DNA from: Capsicum annuum
Taxonomy: Eukaryota; Streptophyta; Magnoliopsida; Solanales; Solanaceae
NCBI RefSeq assembly: GCF_002878395.1
Contig: NC_061114.1
Span: 165,119,448-165,183,447 of the forward strand
Length of the DNA stretch: 64,000 bases
Direction: 5' to 3'
Shown here: in pieces, positions 12,270 to 24,287 of the stretch
Layout: every line of letters begins with the position of its first letter
Numbering within the stretch: position 1 is the stretch's first letter
Program-made: the position numbers and the translations under genes
The notes under the pieces: model-generated
The model's input: only the letters and a program-made list of their open reading frames with translations
Told to the model about the DNA's origin: nothing
Database searches by the model: none

Positions 12270-14160
12270 TGTTGCAGAAACTAGAAGCAGTATATGTGGA
12301 TGTGGATCAAGAACAATTCCAAAGGTGGACCTGGATAGGAGTGATCCAGCTGAAAAGATATTTTGCACCTTGAAGAAGGTGATGACTATTCCCCTTTTGC
12401 TAGCATTACCTAATTTTGCTATAGAGTTTGTCATAGAAACGGACGCTTGTGATGACAACATTAGAGTTGTTCTGATGTAAGATGACCATCCATTGATATT
12501 CTACAGTAAGGCTTTGAGTCCTGAACATGTTAGCCTATTTATTTATGAGAAAAAAATGCTAGCCATAGTAGTTGTTGTTAAAAAATGGAGACCCTATATT
12601 GTTGGCAAGCAATTCACCATCAGAACAGGTCATCAAAGTCTCAAATATTTTCTAGAATAAAAGATATCCACCCATAGCCAGCAGAACTGGATTGCCAAGT
12701 TGTTAGGACATGATTTCACTATTTTATATAAGAATGGAAAGGACAACTTTGGCAGTTAATGCTTTATCTAGAGTTGCCAAGTTATATTCCATGTCAATAG
12801 TGATTGGCTAGTTGATCCGTAAAATCAAAGACTATTATGTTAGAGATGTAAAATTATCCCAGCTTCTACAATAATTACGGGTGAATCCCAATTCTACGCT
12901 TGGTTATTCTTTCAAGGATGGCTTGATTTTCAGAAGAGGTAAATTGGTGGAAGTAAATGATGTTGCTTTAAGACACATTTATTACAATTGCAACATGATA
13001 GTGCCATAGGTGGACATGGAGGAATGATTGCCACCTTGTACAGGCTCAATTATATCTATCACTGGAGAGGGATAAGGCAAGATATATATAAGCATATGCA
13101 GGAATATGAGATTTTTCAGAAGAATAAGGTGGAAAATGTAGTTATTCCTAGGTTGTTACAACCCCTTCCCATCCCTGAAAGGGTGTGGCAAGACATTAAC
13201 ATGAATTTTATTAAAGGAATTTCCCACTTGGTGGGCAAGTCTATAGTGTTTAAGGTGGTTGAGAGGATGAGCAAGTATGCTTGCTTCAGTCCACTGAAGT
13301 ATCCATATATAGCTGAAAAGGTTGCACATCTATTCTTGTAGAATGTTTACACACTCCATGGATTTCCATAAACCATAGTTTCTGATAGAGATACTATTTT
13401 CCTCAATAAGTTTTGGCGGAAACTTTTTAGCCTGCAAAGAGTTGCCTTACATCATTTATCTGCATACCATCCCCAAAGTGATGGATAAACAAAGGTTGTG
13501 AATAATTGTATGGAGGGATACATAAAATGCATGTATGGTGACAGACCTAATACTTCGACTACATGGCTTCCCCTAGCTGAATAGTGGTAAAAAACAAACT
13601 TCCATAATTCTTCTAGAACTACCCGATACGAGATATTTTATGGTCAAAGACCACCTCTCCATATTTCTTATTTGCCTCAAAATTCCATGGTTGAAGTTGT
13701 AGACAAGAACTTATAGGTAAAAGAGTCAGTTATTCGGATGCTCAAACACCATTTTTTGATAGCTCAATAGCACATGAAGACACAAGCCAATAAAAGGACT
13801 AAGAGGTATCTTCTATTGGTGGTTTAGTATATGTCAAACTGCAGCCTTATAGGCAGTTGTTTGTGAGGGCTGATGACTATTCTAAGCTTAATCCTAAGTT
13901 TTTTTATCCCTTTAAGGTCCTTAAAAAGGTGGGGCAAGTGGCCTATCAACTGGAATTACCTACTCATGCAAGAATACACCACACTTTTTCATATGTCTCA
14001 ATTAAAGGGCAAAAATTGGTGCTAGTCCAGTAGTACCTCATCTACCTGTGCCTTTTGTCCATCAATGGACACATCCTTTTGGAGCCTAAAGCTATTGTGG
14101 ATGGAAGAGTTATACAGATGAATCAAAGGCAAGTGACTCAGGTGCTTATTAAAAGGTAAA
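12270..14160 (+). pseudogene. second Ty3/gypsy pol remnant (RNase H and integrase)
   Basis: From 12390 the forward strand reads an RNase H domain: 'FVIETDACDDN', 'PLIFYSKALSPEH', 'YEKKMLAIV', 'KWRPYIVGKQFTIRT'. 12960-13340 holds the integrase zinc finger and core start ('GHGGMIATLYRLNYIYHWRG', 'QPLPIPERVWQDINMNFI'). From 13341 the core continues with 'FP.TIVSDRDTIF', 'HHLSAYHPQSDG' and 'TTWLPLAE'. About 13800-14160 resembles the post-integrase region. Frames are broken by TAG, TAA and TGA stops and indels. The reverse transcriptase part is absent. It is followed by a plausible 3' LTR at 14265. It differs from the copy at 5223-7380, so it is a separate element. Confidence 0.85.
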
Positions 14161-14264
14161 TTGTTTAGAGGCTAACAATTCTTGGATGAACTTGTTAGAT
14201 GTGCACAAGCAGTTTCCTTACTTTCATTCTTGAGGTCAAGGATATTCTCTAAGAAAGGAGCAGT

Positions 14265-14570
14265 TGTAATATACACAAATGAGCGGGAAAGAAGTTAGGA
14301 GTTAGTTAAAAAGATAGTTGGGTTGAGGAAGGAGTTTAGTCTTCTACTGTATTTTGTTAGTTAGTTACTAGCCCAATTGATTCTGAGAAATGCATAAAAG
14401 GAGCTTGAACTGTACATTGATCTCATTAAAGAATTAAATACTAATCTCTCTTCTCTATATTCTATATCCATTTGTCAACTAAATGTCTACTATCTACAGT
14501 GTTGTTCAAGGGTCATTCTTGTATAATTGATCCTTTAGACTTGCAGATTCGTGTTAGTCAATTTATCACA
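14265..14570 (+). mobile_element. probable 3' LTR of the second gypsy remnant
   Basis: A purine-rich stretch ('AAGAAAGGAGCAG', 14251-14263) resembling a polypurine tract is followed by 'TGTAATATAC' at 14265. The block ends at about 14570 with 'TTTATCACA', so it has a TG...CA form of about 306 bp. No partner 5' LTR lies in the window, so both boundaries are inferred. Confidence 0.45.
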
Positions 14571-16129
14571 CTCCACTTAAAGCATATATCTAACATATCC
14601 TCAAGGACATTTCATTTTGTGTAGTGTATTTCTCAGAATTCAACAGGCTTTCTAGTATATAAAATTAGGAGAAGAAATTAAAAAAAATTGATTGATAAAG
14701 AATCCGGCAAATTCAAAAAAGTAGGAAGAATATTTCTTTTCAATCTCTTTCTCAAGGAAAACAATGGAGAATATATAGGAGGAATAATCTTGAACATTAT
14801 GGCCAAGGAATAATAAGGGCAGATTAATTCACATATATGTCATAGGTTACAAATCTGAATTAAAGATGACTAACTTCAAAGAGAAGAACCTGAACATATT
14901 TTGGGTAATGAATTTGAACAATTTCTCGTAATCTCAAAATATAGAAGTGGTTTTTATTAAATCGATTTTGAATTAGGCCGCACATATATCTCGCATTTGA
15001 TAAGAAACAAATTCATCCATTTGCATTCAAATTAAATCCATTATTTCTGTTCGAGTTTTTATCCTAATTTTCTTATCAAATTTGAGTTTTGATTTTCTAT
15101 TGAAGGAAAGTCAAAGTATTACCGTAATTGTTTTGATTTTTTTCTGAAACAAAAATATAATTCACTTCCATATTTGGGTAAAAGGAAAAGTTTTGGATCT
15201 CTATAAATAGAAAACCCCTCTTCTCTAACACAATAGCATTCACAATGTAGTTGTTAAAAGAGTTTTATTTTGTAAAAAATCTCTCTTATATTTTTCAATA
15301 TTATTTTTTAATATGTAGATCACTTAACCAGATCATATCAAATATATTTTTTAGTATTGTTTTGTTTGTCATCTGATTTACCGCCAATATAATTACAAAA
15401 TACTAACTTCTGCATTACGCACAATCGATTCGAACCCGACAAGTTCTTCAGAGATAAAGAATAAGAGTTGTTTCCCTTTAAGTCAAAATTCTTTGCAAGT
15501 CCTTAGCTTTTTCAAAAATACTAACTTTTTAAATAACTATATTGTGGACACGTAATTTCTTCAGCATCAAATAACTAACTAATCAAAATGAAGCAACTCA
15601 CACAATATGAATATTGAGGTGATGATAGCTTGTTCATCATGAAACAAGCAAGTCAACATTTGAAGTAATTTTTCCATGAACATTATTTAAAAGTCCAACA
15701 TGAATAACTAAGGTCTTAAACGTTTTCATTAAGATTAAGAAATTTAAATCTAACGCACATGTATAACCTAAGATGTGCGGTAATAGTATAAAATAAAATA
15801 TTATATAATAATTAAGAAAATATTAGTAAAAAAAATAAATAACACAATGACATCACCGCACAAAATTTAGGGTTACTTAAAGTGAACTTTGTCATTGGTT
15901 GGTAGAAATGAATTTAACAAAATATGATGCAATAAAATTTACATAATAATTGGAACAAATATTATATCAAAATTACAACACACAATACAATGTGTAACAA
16001 CTATCCAAGTATTGAGAGTATGTCACCTTGACGTGGTGAAAGTAATCAGTTTGAGCCTGATTGACAAATACTTTTATTTGTACCTCTAAATCTTTTGGTG
16101 ATGAAAAATTTGAAAATTTACATTTTTAA
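14571..16129. other. non-coding stretch downstream of the invertase pseudogene
   Basis: No gene recognised. At 15195-15260 'CTCTATAAATAGAAAACC' is followed by a CT-rich and A-rich leader, which looks like a TATA box with leader. It may be a promoter or LTR remnant, but no coding sequence follows on the plus strand. The remainder is AT-rich. Confidence 0.35.
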
Positions 16130-16318
16130 TTAATGATTTAGTTTGATTTCCACCTGATTTAAACTCCAAGCACTCAAAGTGGAGATATCAACATGTTGGG
16201 ATCCATTGTTGAAAACAAATATATGGGCATTATTGTTGATGGCCAAAGTTGGATAAGCTCTTGTCGTGATGCAAGCCTTTCCCCCTCCACCAAAACTTTC
16301 TACTATGGAATGATCAAT
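16130..16318 (-). pseudogene. invertase pseudogene, last exon
   Basis: After the acceptor 'TTTTACAG' it reads '[20 protein letters not shown]', then '[20 protein letters not shown]' and '[16 protein letters not shown]', ending at a TAA at 16130-16132. This is the C-terminal beta-sandwich of GH32 enzymes; the 'DHS.VESFG' block is diagnostic. The frame is open throughout. Confidence 0.9.
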
Positions 16319-17084
16319 CTGTAAAAGAAAAAAAACATACAAGCTTAGCTAGCTCAAGTGACAAAAAATAACATATTATTTAGCAGTACTATAATGAATA
16401 AATCGTTTTGGATATGGTGTGAAAAAATTATATTATGATGAAATAGTGAAGATAAAATGATACTCTAATTCATAACTAGGCGACTCTAATGATAATTAAT
16501 CATGTCTCAAGTTCACATAGTTTGACCAATTCAAATTAAATAAAAAAGTATAAATAATATAAATACCAACCTTTTAAAAGTAATTACACTATCTCTCATT
16601 TTTTTAATTACTTTACTCTCTCTCCCTATTAATATACATAACATAACCGACATATACATAACATTCTGTGTATATTTGGGATTTTTGTAATATGTTTAGG
16701 GAGTTGAACTTTTTGTAATACTAAAAATATAAGTTGTGTATTTATGTAATTTTTAGAATAAAAAAGCAGGAAGAGAACCCCTTCATTTCGTAGCTAGAAT
16801 ATCAAATACGTAGTAACCTTACAGACAATTGTATATTAGGAACCCCTAGCAACAGTTAAATGTATTAAAAGTGTGATTTTTTTTAACATGGTATTAGAGA
16901 AGCACGCATCTCTATTCTCATTTCTCCTGCAGGACTATCATATTAAATTATCCATGCTTCAAACGTTCAGTCTTGAGCATGACAAGGGTATGGCAAAGTC
17001 ACACCAAAGCATATTATTTCAAACTTGAATATGCTGCATAATTTAAAAATTAGGAGATTCGTATAATTTGATAGTGAAACTTAC

Positions 17085-17175
17085 CAAGGTTCTTTGTGAT
17101 AACTTCTCTGTAACAGGATCAACATCCAAAAAGGCTGCATAATTGGTTTTATCATACTCAAGACCCACAGATGAC
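17085..17175 (-). pseudogene. invertase pseudogene, penultimate exon
   Basis: The exon lies between acceptor 'AAATGCAG' and donor 'GTAAGTTTC'. It reads '(R)SSVGLEYDKTNYAAFLDVD' and continues 'PVTEKLSQRTL'. It joins in frame to the exons on either side, phase 2 on the left and phase 0 on the right, as in intact GH32 genes. Confidence 0.88.
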
Positions 17176-17295
17176 CTGCATTTCAAAAATTCATGAATTT
17201 CTAAATCTAAAAATGAAAAATAATTTGTTACTAAAATAAACCTATAATCCTTTTTTTGTAATGTAAAACTAAACATAAATTGAGAAAAGAAGTAC

Positions 17296-17372
17296 CTTTT
17301 TTTATCACAACCCATTATCACAATAAATATGTCATTCTTTTTAAAAATTCTAAAGAATACTGCAGTGCAATT
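17296..17372 (-). pseudogene. invertase pseudogene, truncated exon
   Basis: It reads 'CTAVFFRIFKKNDIFIVIMG' then 'CDKK', ending at donor 'GTACTTC'. In intact relatives this exon extends about 50 residues further upstream, through the 'ADVE..' to '..LEEY' part. Here similarity stops near 17372, and the hAT target site lies about 50 bp beyond. The missing block is not found on the far side of the hAT element, so it was deleted. Confidence 0.8.
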
Positions 17373-18093
17373 GGGATTGAGAAGGAGTATGAATGTCAAA
17401 TGAGCGTGTTCAGTTAACTTTAAGCTAAGCCAGTCAAGTGGGCTGGGTCCCGGCCCACTTAAAGGACCCGGCCTGATTTGACCCAGCCCAATAAGTTCTA
17501 GGGCTTTAAGGTTTCGGGTCTCGGCCGGTTATTTTTTTAATTTGGGTTCGATTAACTCGGCCCGAACCAAGTCCGGTCCAGACCCACCGATTAACCGGGC
17601 CGGCCCGAGCCGGAATCTAATTTTTTAAAAAAATAAATTTTGGGTTTTGGGCCAAACTAGCTGTTGGCCCAACGGCTATATAGCCATTTTTGGGTCCAGA
17701 CGGCTAGTTTGGGCCCATTTCTTAAAAAAAGAAAAAAATTACTTTAAAAATTATTTTTTAATCCCAAAAAATATTCTATAAATACTCTACACCTTCAAAT
17801 CATTTTTCACACAATTTTTCTCTCTCAAATCTCATTCTCTCTCAAATCTCAATTCTCAATTCTCAAATATTCAATATATTTAATTTCTTAAAGTGTTCAC
17901 TTTAATTTTTTAATTTTGCGTTTACAAAGTACGAGCAGAAGTTTCTAAAGTCACAACCTTCGGATACTTCCAAAATTTGGTATTGTCGTTCCATCTCTTA
18001 CGTTTAATTTTTATTTATTGAATTAATTGTTTAATATTTAATTTTATTATATTTGTGTATTTTGAATTTTTTTAGTTTAATTTAATTTAAACT

Positions 18094-20345
18094 ATGGATA
18101 AATTAAGAAACTTTGCTACTAAAGGTGTTAAAAATTTTTGGCCCAAAAGCGGTAATGTAGTAAAAAATAAATTACAGCGGTAGAGGTAGTTCAACTAATA
18201 GATATACCCGTGTACCTTCGCCTCCGGTACCGCTTGGTACACCTTTTGAGGAAGAAATAGGTGTAGGTGCTCACGCTATGGATTATGTAGAAGCTCAGAA
18301 AAATTACGGTATAGAAGAAGAAAATGAAGTAGATGCGGTTAATTTAGACAAAGATAATGAAAATATTGGTGAGACACCCACAGTAGGAAATGCTAACGTT
18401 AGATCTGAATCGGTTAATCTCTCCTTCCTCCCCGTGCCACAAGACCTCGTAAAACAACTAGTGTTGCATGGCCATTTTTTGAACGTATATCAGATACTGA
18501 GGTGCAATGCAATATTTGTCAACAAATATATAAGCGTAGAATCAGAGGCAAGCAAGGGGGTACGGATACGTTAATGAGACATATAGGTGAAGCTTACGAC
18601 AGAGAGTTAAATATTGCACGAGGTGGTGGGATGTTAGTGGGCCAACGTAAACTAGAATAGACCCAGCAACCGATCAGGTAACGAAGAAGTATAACAAATT
18701 GAGGGACGGGAAGAAATAACTAAAATAGTAGCTGTGGGTTGTTTGCCTTTTAGTTTTCCTTCTTCTAATGTCTTTATTCATTATATACAAGTAATTTATA
18801 ATCCTATTTTTAACGGTATTCCTAGAAGTACTTGTCGGTCTGATATTTTTAGAAATCATTCATAATATTATTTTTATTTATCAACATTGTTAAAAAATAT
18901 TCAATGTAGATTGTCCTTAACTTCTGATCTTGGTCGTGCTGTAAATAAAAATGATTATTTAACCGTTACTTATCACTGGATGGATAGTAATTTTGTGATG
19001 TAAAAATGTATTCTTGCTTTTTTATATGATGAAGATCGTAAACGTACTGGAGATTTTATTGCTGATTCTATTGTTAAAGTTGTTGGATATTATGGTATCG
19101 AAAATAAAATTTTATGTATTGCTTTTGATAATGCTTCGAACAACAAGACTGCTATAGAAAAACTAAAATCTACGCTATCTCCGCCGTTGCCTGAAATTTT
19201 TCATATTAAGTATGCATGTCATATATATAATTTAATTGTAAAAGATGGTCTTGAGTTTTTTGAGATTTATATTAAAAAAATTCATCTTGCTGTTGATTTT
19301 ATTCAAAGAAATAATCGTAGATTGAGAATTAGAGAATTTAAAGTTAAATGTCAAGAAAATGGACTTGCACCAATATTGATGCCTGAGGAAATTGATATTA
19401 GATGGAATTCTACGTATGATTTTTTAAAAACTTGTTATAAATATAGAATTCTTATTACACTAGCTTTTAACCAACATTGCGGTTCATTTGTTGATTCTGC
19501 TGATTGCATGCTACATGATTCTGATTGGGTTGTGATTAAGGATCTTGTTAAGTTTTTAGAAAAAATTTATGTTGCTACGGTTGAATTTTTTGGTGCTTAT
19601 TATCCTACTGTTTGTAATATTTTGGTATATATAGCCGATATTTCTGGTTTGCTCAAAGAATATAAAAATAAAGAAGGTTATAAAGAAGCTATTGGTGTCA
19701 TGTTTACTAAATTTAAAAAATATTTTTTTCCGATTCCCCCTATTTACTTGGTTGGTGCTATGTTAAATCTGTGCATGAAATATAATAATATGTGCCACTT
19801 TAGTACTATTATTTATACTAACTTAGAAATAAATATTAACCATGATTCTAAACAAGTACAACCTGATTTATGGACGGCTATGAATGATGCAAAGGATTAC
19901 ATAGAAAAATTATATAATCACTATGCTGATTTATTTGATTTAGCTGTACCTACAAATATTACTCCAACTGTTGCTCTTCATCCTCTCGAGGAGCCATCAT
20001 CTTCTAAAAGGCCGGCACATAGTGGTTTTCCTGATTTCTTTTATAATTTAATTTGTTGGAACAGTGTTGATGATAGAGCTTACATATCAACTTATCGGGA
20101 AGAGCTGAATTATTATCTTGGTCGGTGCCAAAGGATCGCAGACGACGGATCAACACGTTGGATTGGTGCAGGAGTAATGAAACATGATATCCTGTACTTT
20201 CAAGATTAGCTAGAGATATCTTGAATGTTCCAATGTCAACCGTTGCATCAGAAAGCACCTTTAGTCAGGGACGACAGCAGCTTGGAGACAACCGACACTC
20301 ATTGGGAAGCAATGCAATGAATGTTCTAGTTTGCCTCAGAGATTA
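18094..20345 (+). pseudogene. hAT transposase, broken
   Basis: An ATG at 18094 opens 'MDKLRNFATKGVKNFWPKSG'. Around 18440-18600 a BED-type zinc finger reads 'WPFFERISDT', 'CNICQQIYK' and 'TLMRHIG'. From about 18900 to 20209 the catalytic body is nearly open ('DFIADSIVKVVGYYGIENK', 'FDNASNNKTAIEKL', 'HIYNLIVKDGL', 'IDIRWNSTYDFLKTC'). From 20190 the hATC dimerisation segment reads 'PVLSRLARDILNVPMSTVAS' then 'ESTFSQG'. Such transposases cut and paste hAT elements in the nucleus. Frameshifts near 18460 and 20200 and several stops (for example at 18179 and 19003) make this copy inactive. The 340-codon open part starts at 19187. Confidence 0.88.
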
Positions 20346-20784
20346 GATTAGAGCGGAAAGAAGAAACCAAGGAATGGAACCAAAGCCGAGCGACGAGCTG
20401 AAACTTGAAGAAATTATGTCTTCACAGGAGAACTCAGCAGAATCAAGTCCAATGCATGGTTTTGCCCCCGTTGACTTCAACTATCCTATGCAAGTTCCCG
20501 TTAATATTAACATGCATGAGTTGGAAAAAATAATGCATAATTTGTAGATTTTTCATTCATGTAAATTATAAATTTTGGATCATTTTGCAATCAATAAAAT
20601 TCCCCAAATTCATTCACTCCTTAGTCCTTACTTTTTATATTTTTTCATTTAATGATTTAAAATTTTAAATTGAATTTCTAGTTTTCTACTTTAATTTAAA
20701 AACTTACTTCTAATATATTATTAATTTACTACCAAATATTATTAATTTATTATACTAAGTAGCATATGTTTTGTATATTTGTGT

Positions 20785-21488
20785 ATATATCTTCTATAGA
20801 TGTGTACATTTAACGTATACATGTGTATATGTTTTATAAATTAGTATATAACTATATATAACTATATATATATATATATATTGTAATGTATATATATTAT
20901 AGTATATTTTATTAGTAGTAGTATATATACACATTGAATGGTGCGTATACATGTGTATATATCTTCTATAGACATGTATATTTAACGTATGCATGTGTAT
21001 ATGTTTTATAAATTAGTATATAACTATATCTATATATATTGTAATGTATATATATTGTAGTATATTTAATTTAAAGTATTACATATACATAGAATAGAGT
21101 GTATATATGTGAATATATCTTCTATAGACGTGTATATTTAACGTATACATGTGTCTATATTTTATAAATTAGTATATAACTATGTCCATATATATTGTAA
21201 TGTATATATATTGTGGTATATTTAATTTAAAGTATTACATATACATAGAATAGAGTGTATATATGTGAATATATCTTCCATAGATGTGTATATTTAACGT
21301 ATACATGTGTATATGTTTTATGAATATGTATATAACTATATCTATATATATTGTAATGTATATATATTGTAGTGTATTTTATTAGTAGTAGTATATATAC
21401 GTTGAATGGTGCGTATACATGTGTATATATCTTCTATAGATGTGGATATTTAACGTATACATGTGTATATGTTTTATAAATTAGTATA

Positions 21489-21538
<50 letters not shown>

Positions 21539-21680
21539 AATGTATATATATTGTAGTATATTTTATTAGTAGTAGTATATATACATTGAATGGTGCATAT
21601 ACATGTGTATATATCTTCTATAGACGTGTATATTTAACGTATACATGTGTTTATGTTTTATAAATTAGTATATAACTATA

Positions 21681-21716
<36 letters not shown>

Positions 21717-21725
21717 AGTATATTT
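20785..21725. repeat. minisatellite of about 160 bp units inside the hAT element
   Basis: About six copies of an AT-rich unit are anchored by 'ATATCTTCTATAGA' near 20788, 20958, 21116, 21268, 21428 and 21608. Each continues 'TATTTAACGTATACATGTG', 'GTTTTATAAATTAGTATA', a TA run and 'TTGTAATGTATATATATTG'. Spacing is 152-180 bp, varying mostly with the length of the TA run. The array lies between the transposase and the right end of the transposon. Confidence 0.85.
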
Positions 21726-22432
21726 TATTTAAACTTTAAAGTAGTACATATATATTGGATGGTGCGTATATGTGTGTAATTGTGTATATGTGTATATATT
21801 TTTTAAATTCTAATATAGTATATACTAAATATATACTGTATATATATTGTTTAACGTATTTATAATGTATATAGGTGGATATATATAATATATATTGAAA
21901 AAAAGTTTTTTTTTATATATTTTTTACCGGGTTTTATCGGTTTTTTAACCGGGTTTAGGTAGGTTTGATCGGGTTGGATTAAGTGGACCGGGTTAGGATT
22001 GTTTTTAATTTTTTTACTATTGAGCCCGGACCAGCCCCGCCCACAAACCGGTTAAATGACACGGACCGGTTCCGGGTTGGCCTGGCTCGGCCCACATGAC
22101 AACTCTACTTTAAGCACGTTTAGTTGAATTAATAAATGAGTGTGCAATTCATTAACTCGCCATAGGTCAGGTCAAAATGGACTAAATAATGGGTCATAGC
22201 CTAATTTCATCAATTATTACCAAGTTTGAATTTCTTTTTTTCTTTTTTTTTACAATTGTTTAATTACCCTTTTTTTTAATATGACTTGACACACCATATC
22301 AAACAACAAAAAGAAATTGATAACGTTCTTCATATGCTTTTATGGGCTATTTTTCACGTATAAAAGAAATAGTATAGAATCATCTATCAAGCTAAACTTT
22401 GTATGTTGAAACCTCAATGGAATCAACTATAC

Positions 22433-22588
22433 CTGTGCAGCAGTGACACTAATTTCAAGCTTTGAACCTGCATCAAGTATTACATTGTGTAACTCAACTT
22501 GGTTTGTCTTTAGCATTTCGATTTCTTCTACTGGACATTGAACCAATTGCTTTCCACCTTTATCCAGCCAAATTTTCCTTGGAAACGA
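22433..22588 (-). pseudogene. invertase pseudogene, exon encoding 'FPRKIWLD'
   Basis: The exon lies between acceptor 'TTTATTACAG' and donor 'GTATAG'. It reads 'SFPRKIWLDKGGKQLVQCPV' and continues 'EEIEMLKTNQVELHNVILDA' to 'VTAAQ'. The frame is open over 52 codons. The Trp of the usual 'QWPV(E)E' motif is Cys here. Confidence 0.9.
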
Positions 22589-22781
22589 CTGTAATAAATT
22601 TTGCAATGCAATGGTTACAATAAGAAGCAAGGGCCAATATTATGTTCTAGTTTATGTAATATAGCTCGACTTGGCAAGAAGTTAATTAAAAGTTAGGGAC
22701 TTTTGAAATTTGCAGTCTTAAACATGTTAGATTTGCATTTGTGTGACTATATACAAGACTTTTAAAACTTGTGGCGTTAAG

Positions 22782-22983
22782 TAGGGGTGAACATGGTATG
22801 GTATATACCGAATTACCATACCGAATCAAAATTTTTGATACCGTGATTTTTGGTATTATGGTATTTGTTATGGTATATGGTATACATTTTAATTTTTTTG
22901 ATATATGGTATAATATACGGTATTTACAAATGACATACCGAAATATCGAATACCATACCGAAGTATATATAGTTACATAAGTA

Positions 22984-23020
<37 letters not shown>

Positions 23021-23431
23021 AAAAAAAAAAAAAACAGAAATACTCGTACTTAGTATTAGTATAAAAATGTTTATACTTTGAAACTTTCGCTACTCTATCT
23101 TGATTGAAATGTCTTTTTGGTGTAATTGACTAATAAAAGGAATTGTTTGTACTTCTTTTTCAATATTTCTACATGTGTAATGCATTTTTATGATACAAGT
23201 AAGACATGCTTTTAAAAAGTCGAAGTAATAATACTCTAGTATACGAGTATATATTATCAAAGTTAAACAAACTATAATTACAGATTACCATACCGCAAAA
23301 TACCAAAATCAAACGTCAAAATACTGAACCATACCGAATTAATATGGTATGGTAATGGTATAATGTTTTTAAAAAACGAATACAAAAATTACCATATTGA
23401 AGTTTCAAATACCATACCATGTCCACCCCTA
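22782..23431. mobile_element. hAT-type MITE with perfect 8-bp target duplication
   Basis: The element is 650 bp and begins 'TAGGGGTGAACATGGTATGG'. It ends with the inverted counterpart, whose reverse complement is 'TAGGGGTGGACATGGTATGG'. It is flanked by the exact duplication GCGTTAAG (22774-22781 and 23432-23439). The arms are dense in 'ATACCATACCGAA' and 'GGTATGGTAT' words, so each arm is itself internally repetitive. There is no transposase. It sits in the intron between the invertase exons at 22433-22588 and 23589-24263. Confidence 0.92.
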
Positions 23432-23588
23432 GCGTTAAGTATAATATACTAGCATTTGTTTGGACGTAACAATTTTTCAGGGTAAAATTCAAAGTTAAAA
23501 TTATACCATTTCAAATAATTCTTGTTGACATGAACTGATGATAAGAAAATAGTGTCACCTAAACTAACTCTCTCACGAAATTAATTAC

Positions 23589-24263
23589 CTGAAGACCAGA
23601 CCATCCTTTAGCGATATCAATTTCCTTACTTGTAGACTCACTGACCGAGGCAATGAAGATCCTCCTCTTCTTCTCACTGTCAAAAAAAAACTTGGAATAA
23701 CCTTCCATAATCCAATCTTAATCCTGATTCATTTTCTATAGATTCCTCATATGGTGTATATACATCATTACAATGGTCATACACTCCAACAGTATAAAAA
23801 TCTACAGAAGAACGAAACACCGCTATTTTTTAGCACATGTTTTATTCCTGGAATGATCTCCGAATTGTCAAGTCCATTTTTACCGTCAAGTAAGACGGGA
23901 AAAAAATTAGGGCATTCCCACATTGTAGTTTCATTGGAGGAATGAAGAGGACGCTCTGCTTCAGTCCAATGAATGAAATCTTTGCTTTTGTATAAAAGAC
24001 CAGTTCCTCTATTTTCTCTTTCGTTTCCTATAATAACTCTCCAGGTCCCATCAGGCCCAACCATGCCGTAGATGGGTCCCTAAACAATTCTTTTTCTTCT
24101 TCATTAGGTGTCATGATTGGATTATTAGACGACTTAACCCATTCGACAAGGTAAGGGTCAGATGGATCTTTGGGAACTGCTAGATTTTGAAATTGAACAT
24201 TTTGTGAGTCGCCTCCGGTATAGAGCATAGCTGGTGTACCATCTTGGAGAATTGTCCCAGAAC
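23589..24263 (-). pseudogene. invertase pseudogene, large catalytic exon with three frameshifts
   Basis: It starts after acceptor 'TTTCTTCACAG' with 'GTILQDGTPAMLYTGGD' and ends 'AKGWSGLQ' at donor 'GTAATT'. It carries 'FRDPSTAW' and 'WECPNFFPV' (usual form WECPD; Asp is Asn here). Three indels break the frame: one base lost near 24061, within 'AW.GPDGTW'; one base gained near 23820, after 'KHVLKN'; and one gained or two lost near 23700, after 'LDYGR'. The exon length fits a phase 1 to phase 0 exon once these indels are reversed, which supports each call. The residue four positions after the 'HVLK' block is Phe, where invertases have Asp. Confidence 0.9.
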
Positions 24264-24287
24264 CTGTGAAGAAATTCACTACTAAAA

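Larger units (their letters stand above)
17426..22107 (+). mobile_element. hAT-superfamily DNA transposon with perfect 8-bp target duplication
   Basis: The element is 4682 bp long. Its ends, 'TAAGCCAGTCAAGTGGGCTG' and the inverse of the right end, 'TAGAGTTGTCATGTGGGCCG', match at 13 of 20 positions. It is flanked by the exact 8-bp duplication CTTTAAGC (17418-17425 and 22108-22115). Subterminal DNA on both sides is rich in 'GGCCCG', 'CCGG' and 'GGTT' words. Inside is a broken transposase gene with BED zinc finger and hATC dimerisation regions, followed by a minisatellite. The target is an intron of the invertase pseudogene. Confidence 0.92.

Noticed and set aside
20794..20994. 66-codon Tyr/His/Thr-rich frame
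   Set aside because: It is translation of the TA/GTATAC minisatellite in the hAT element.
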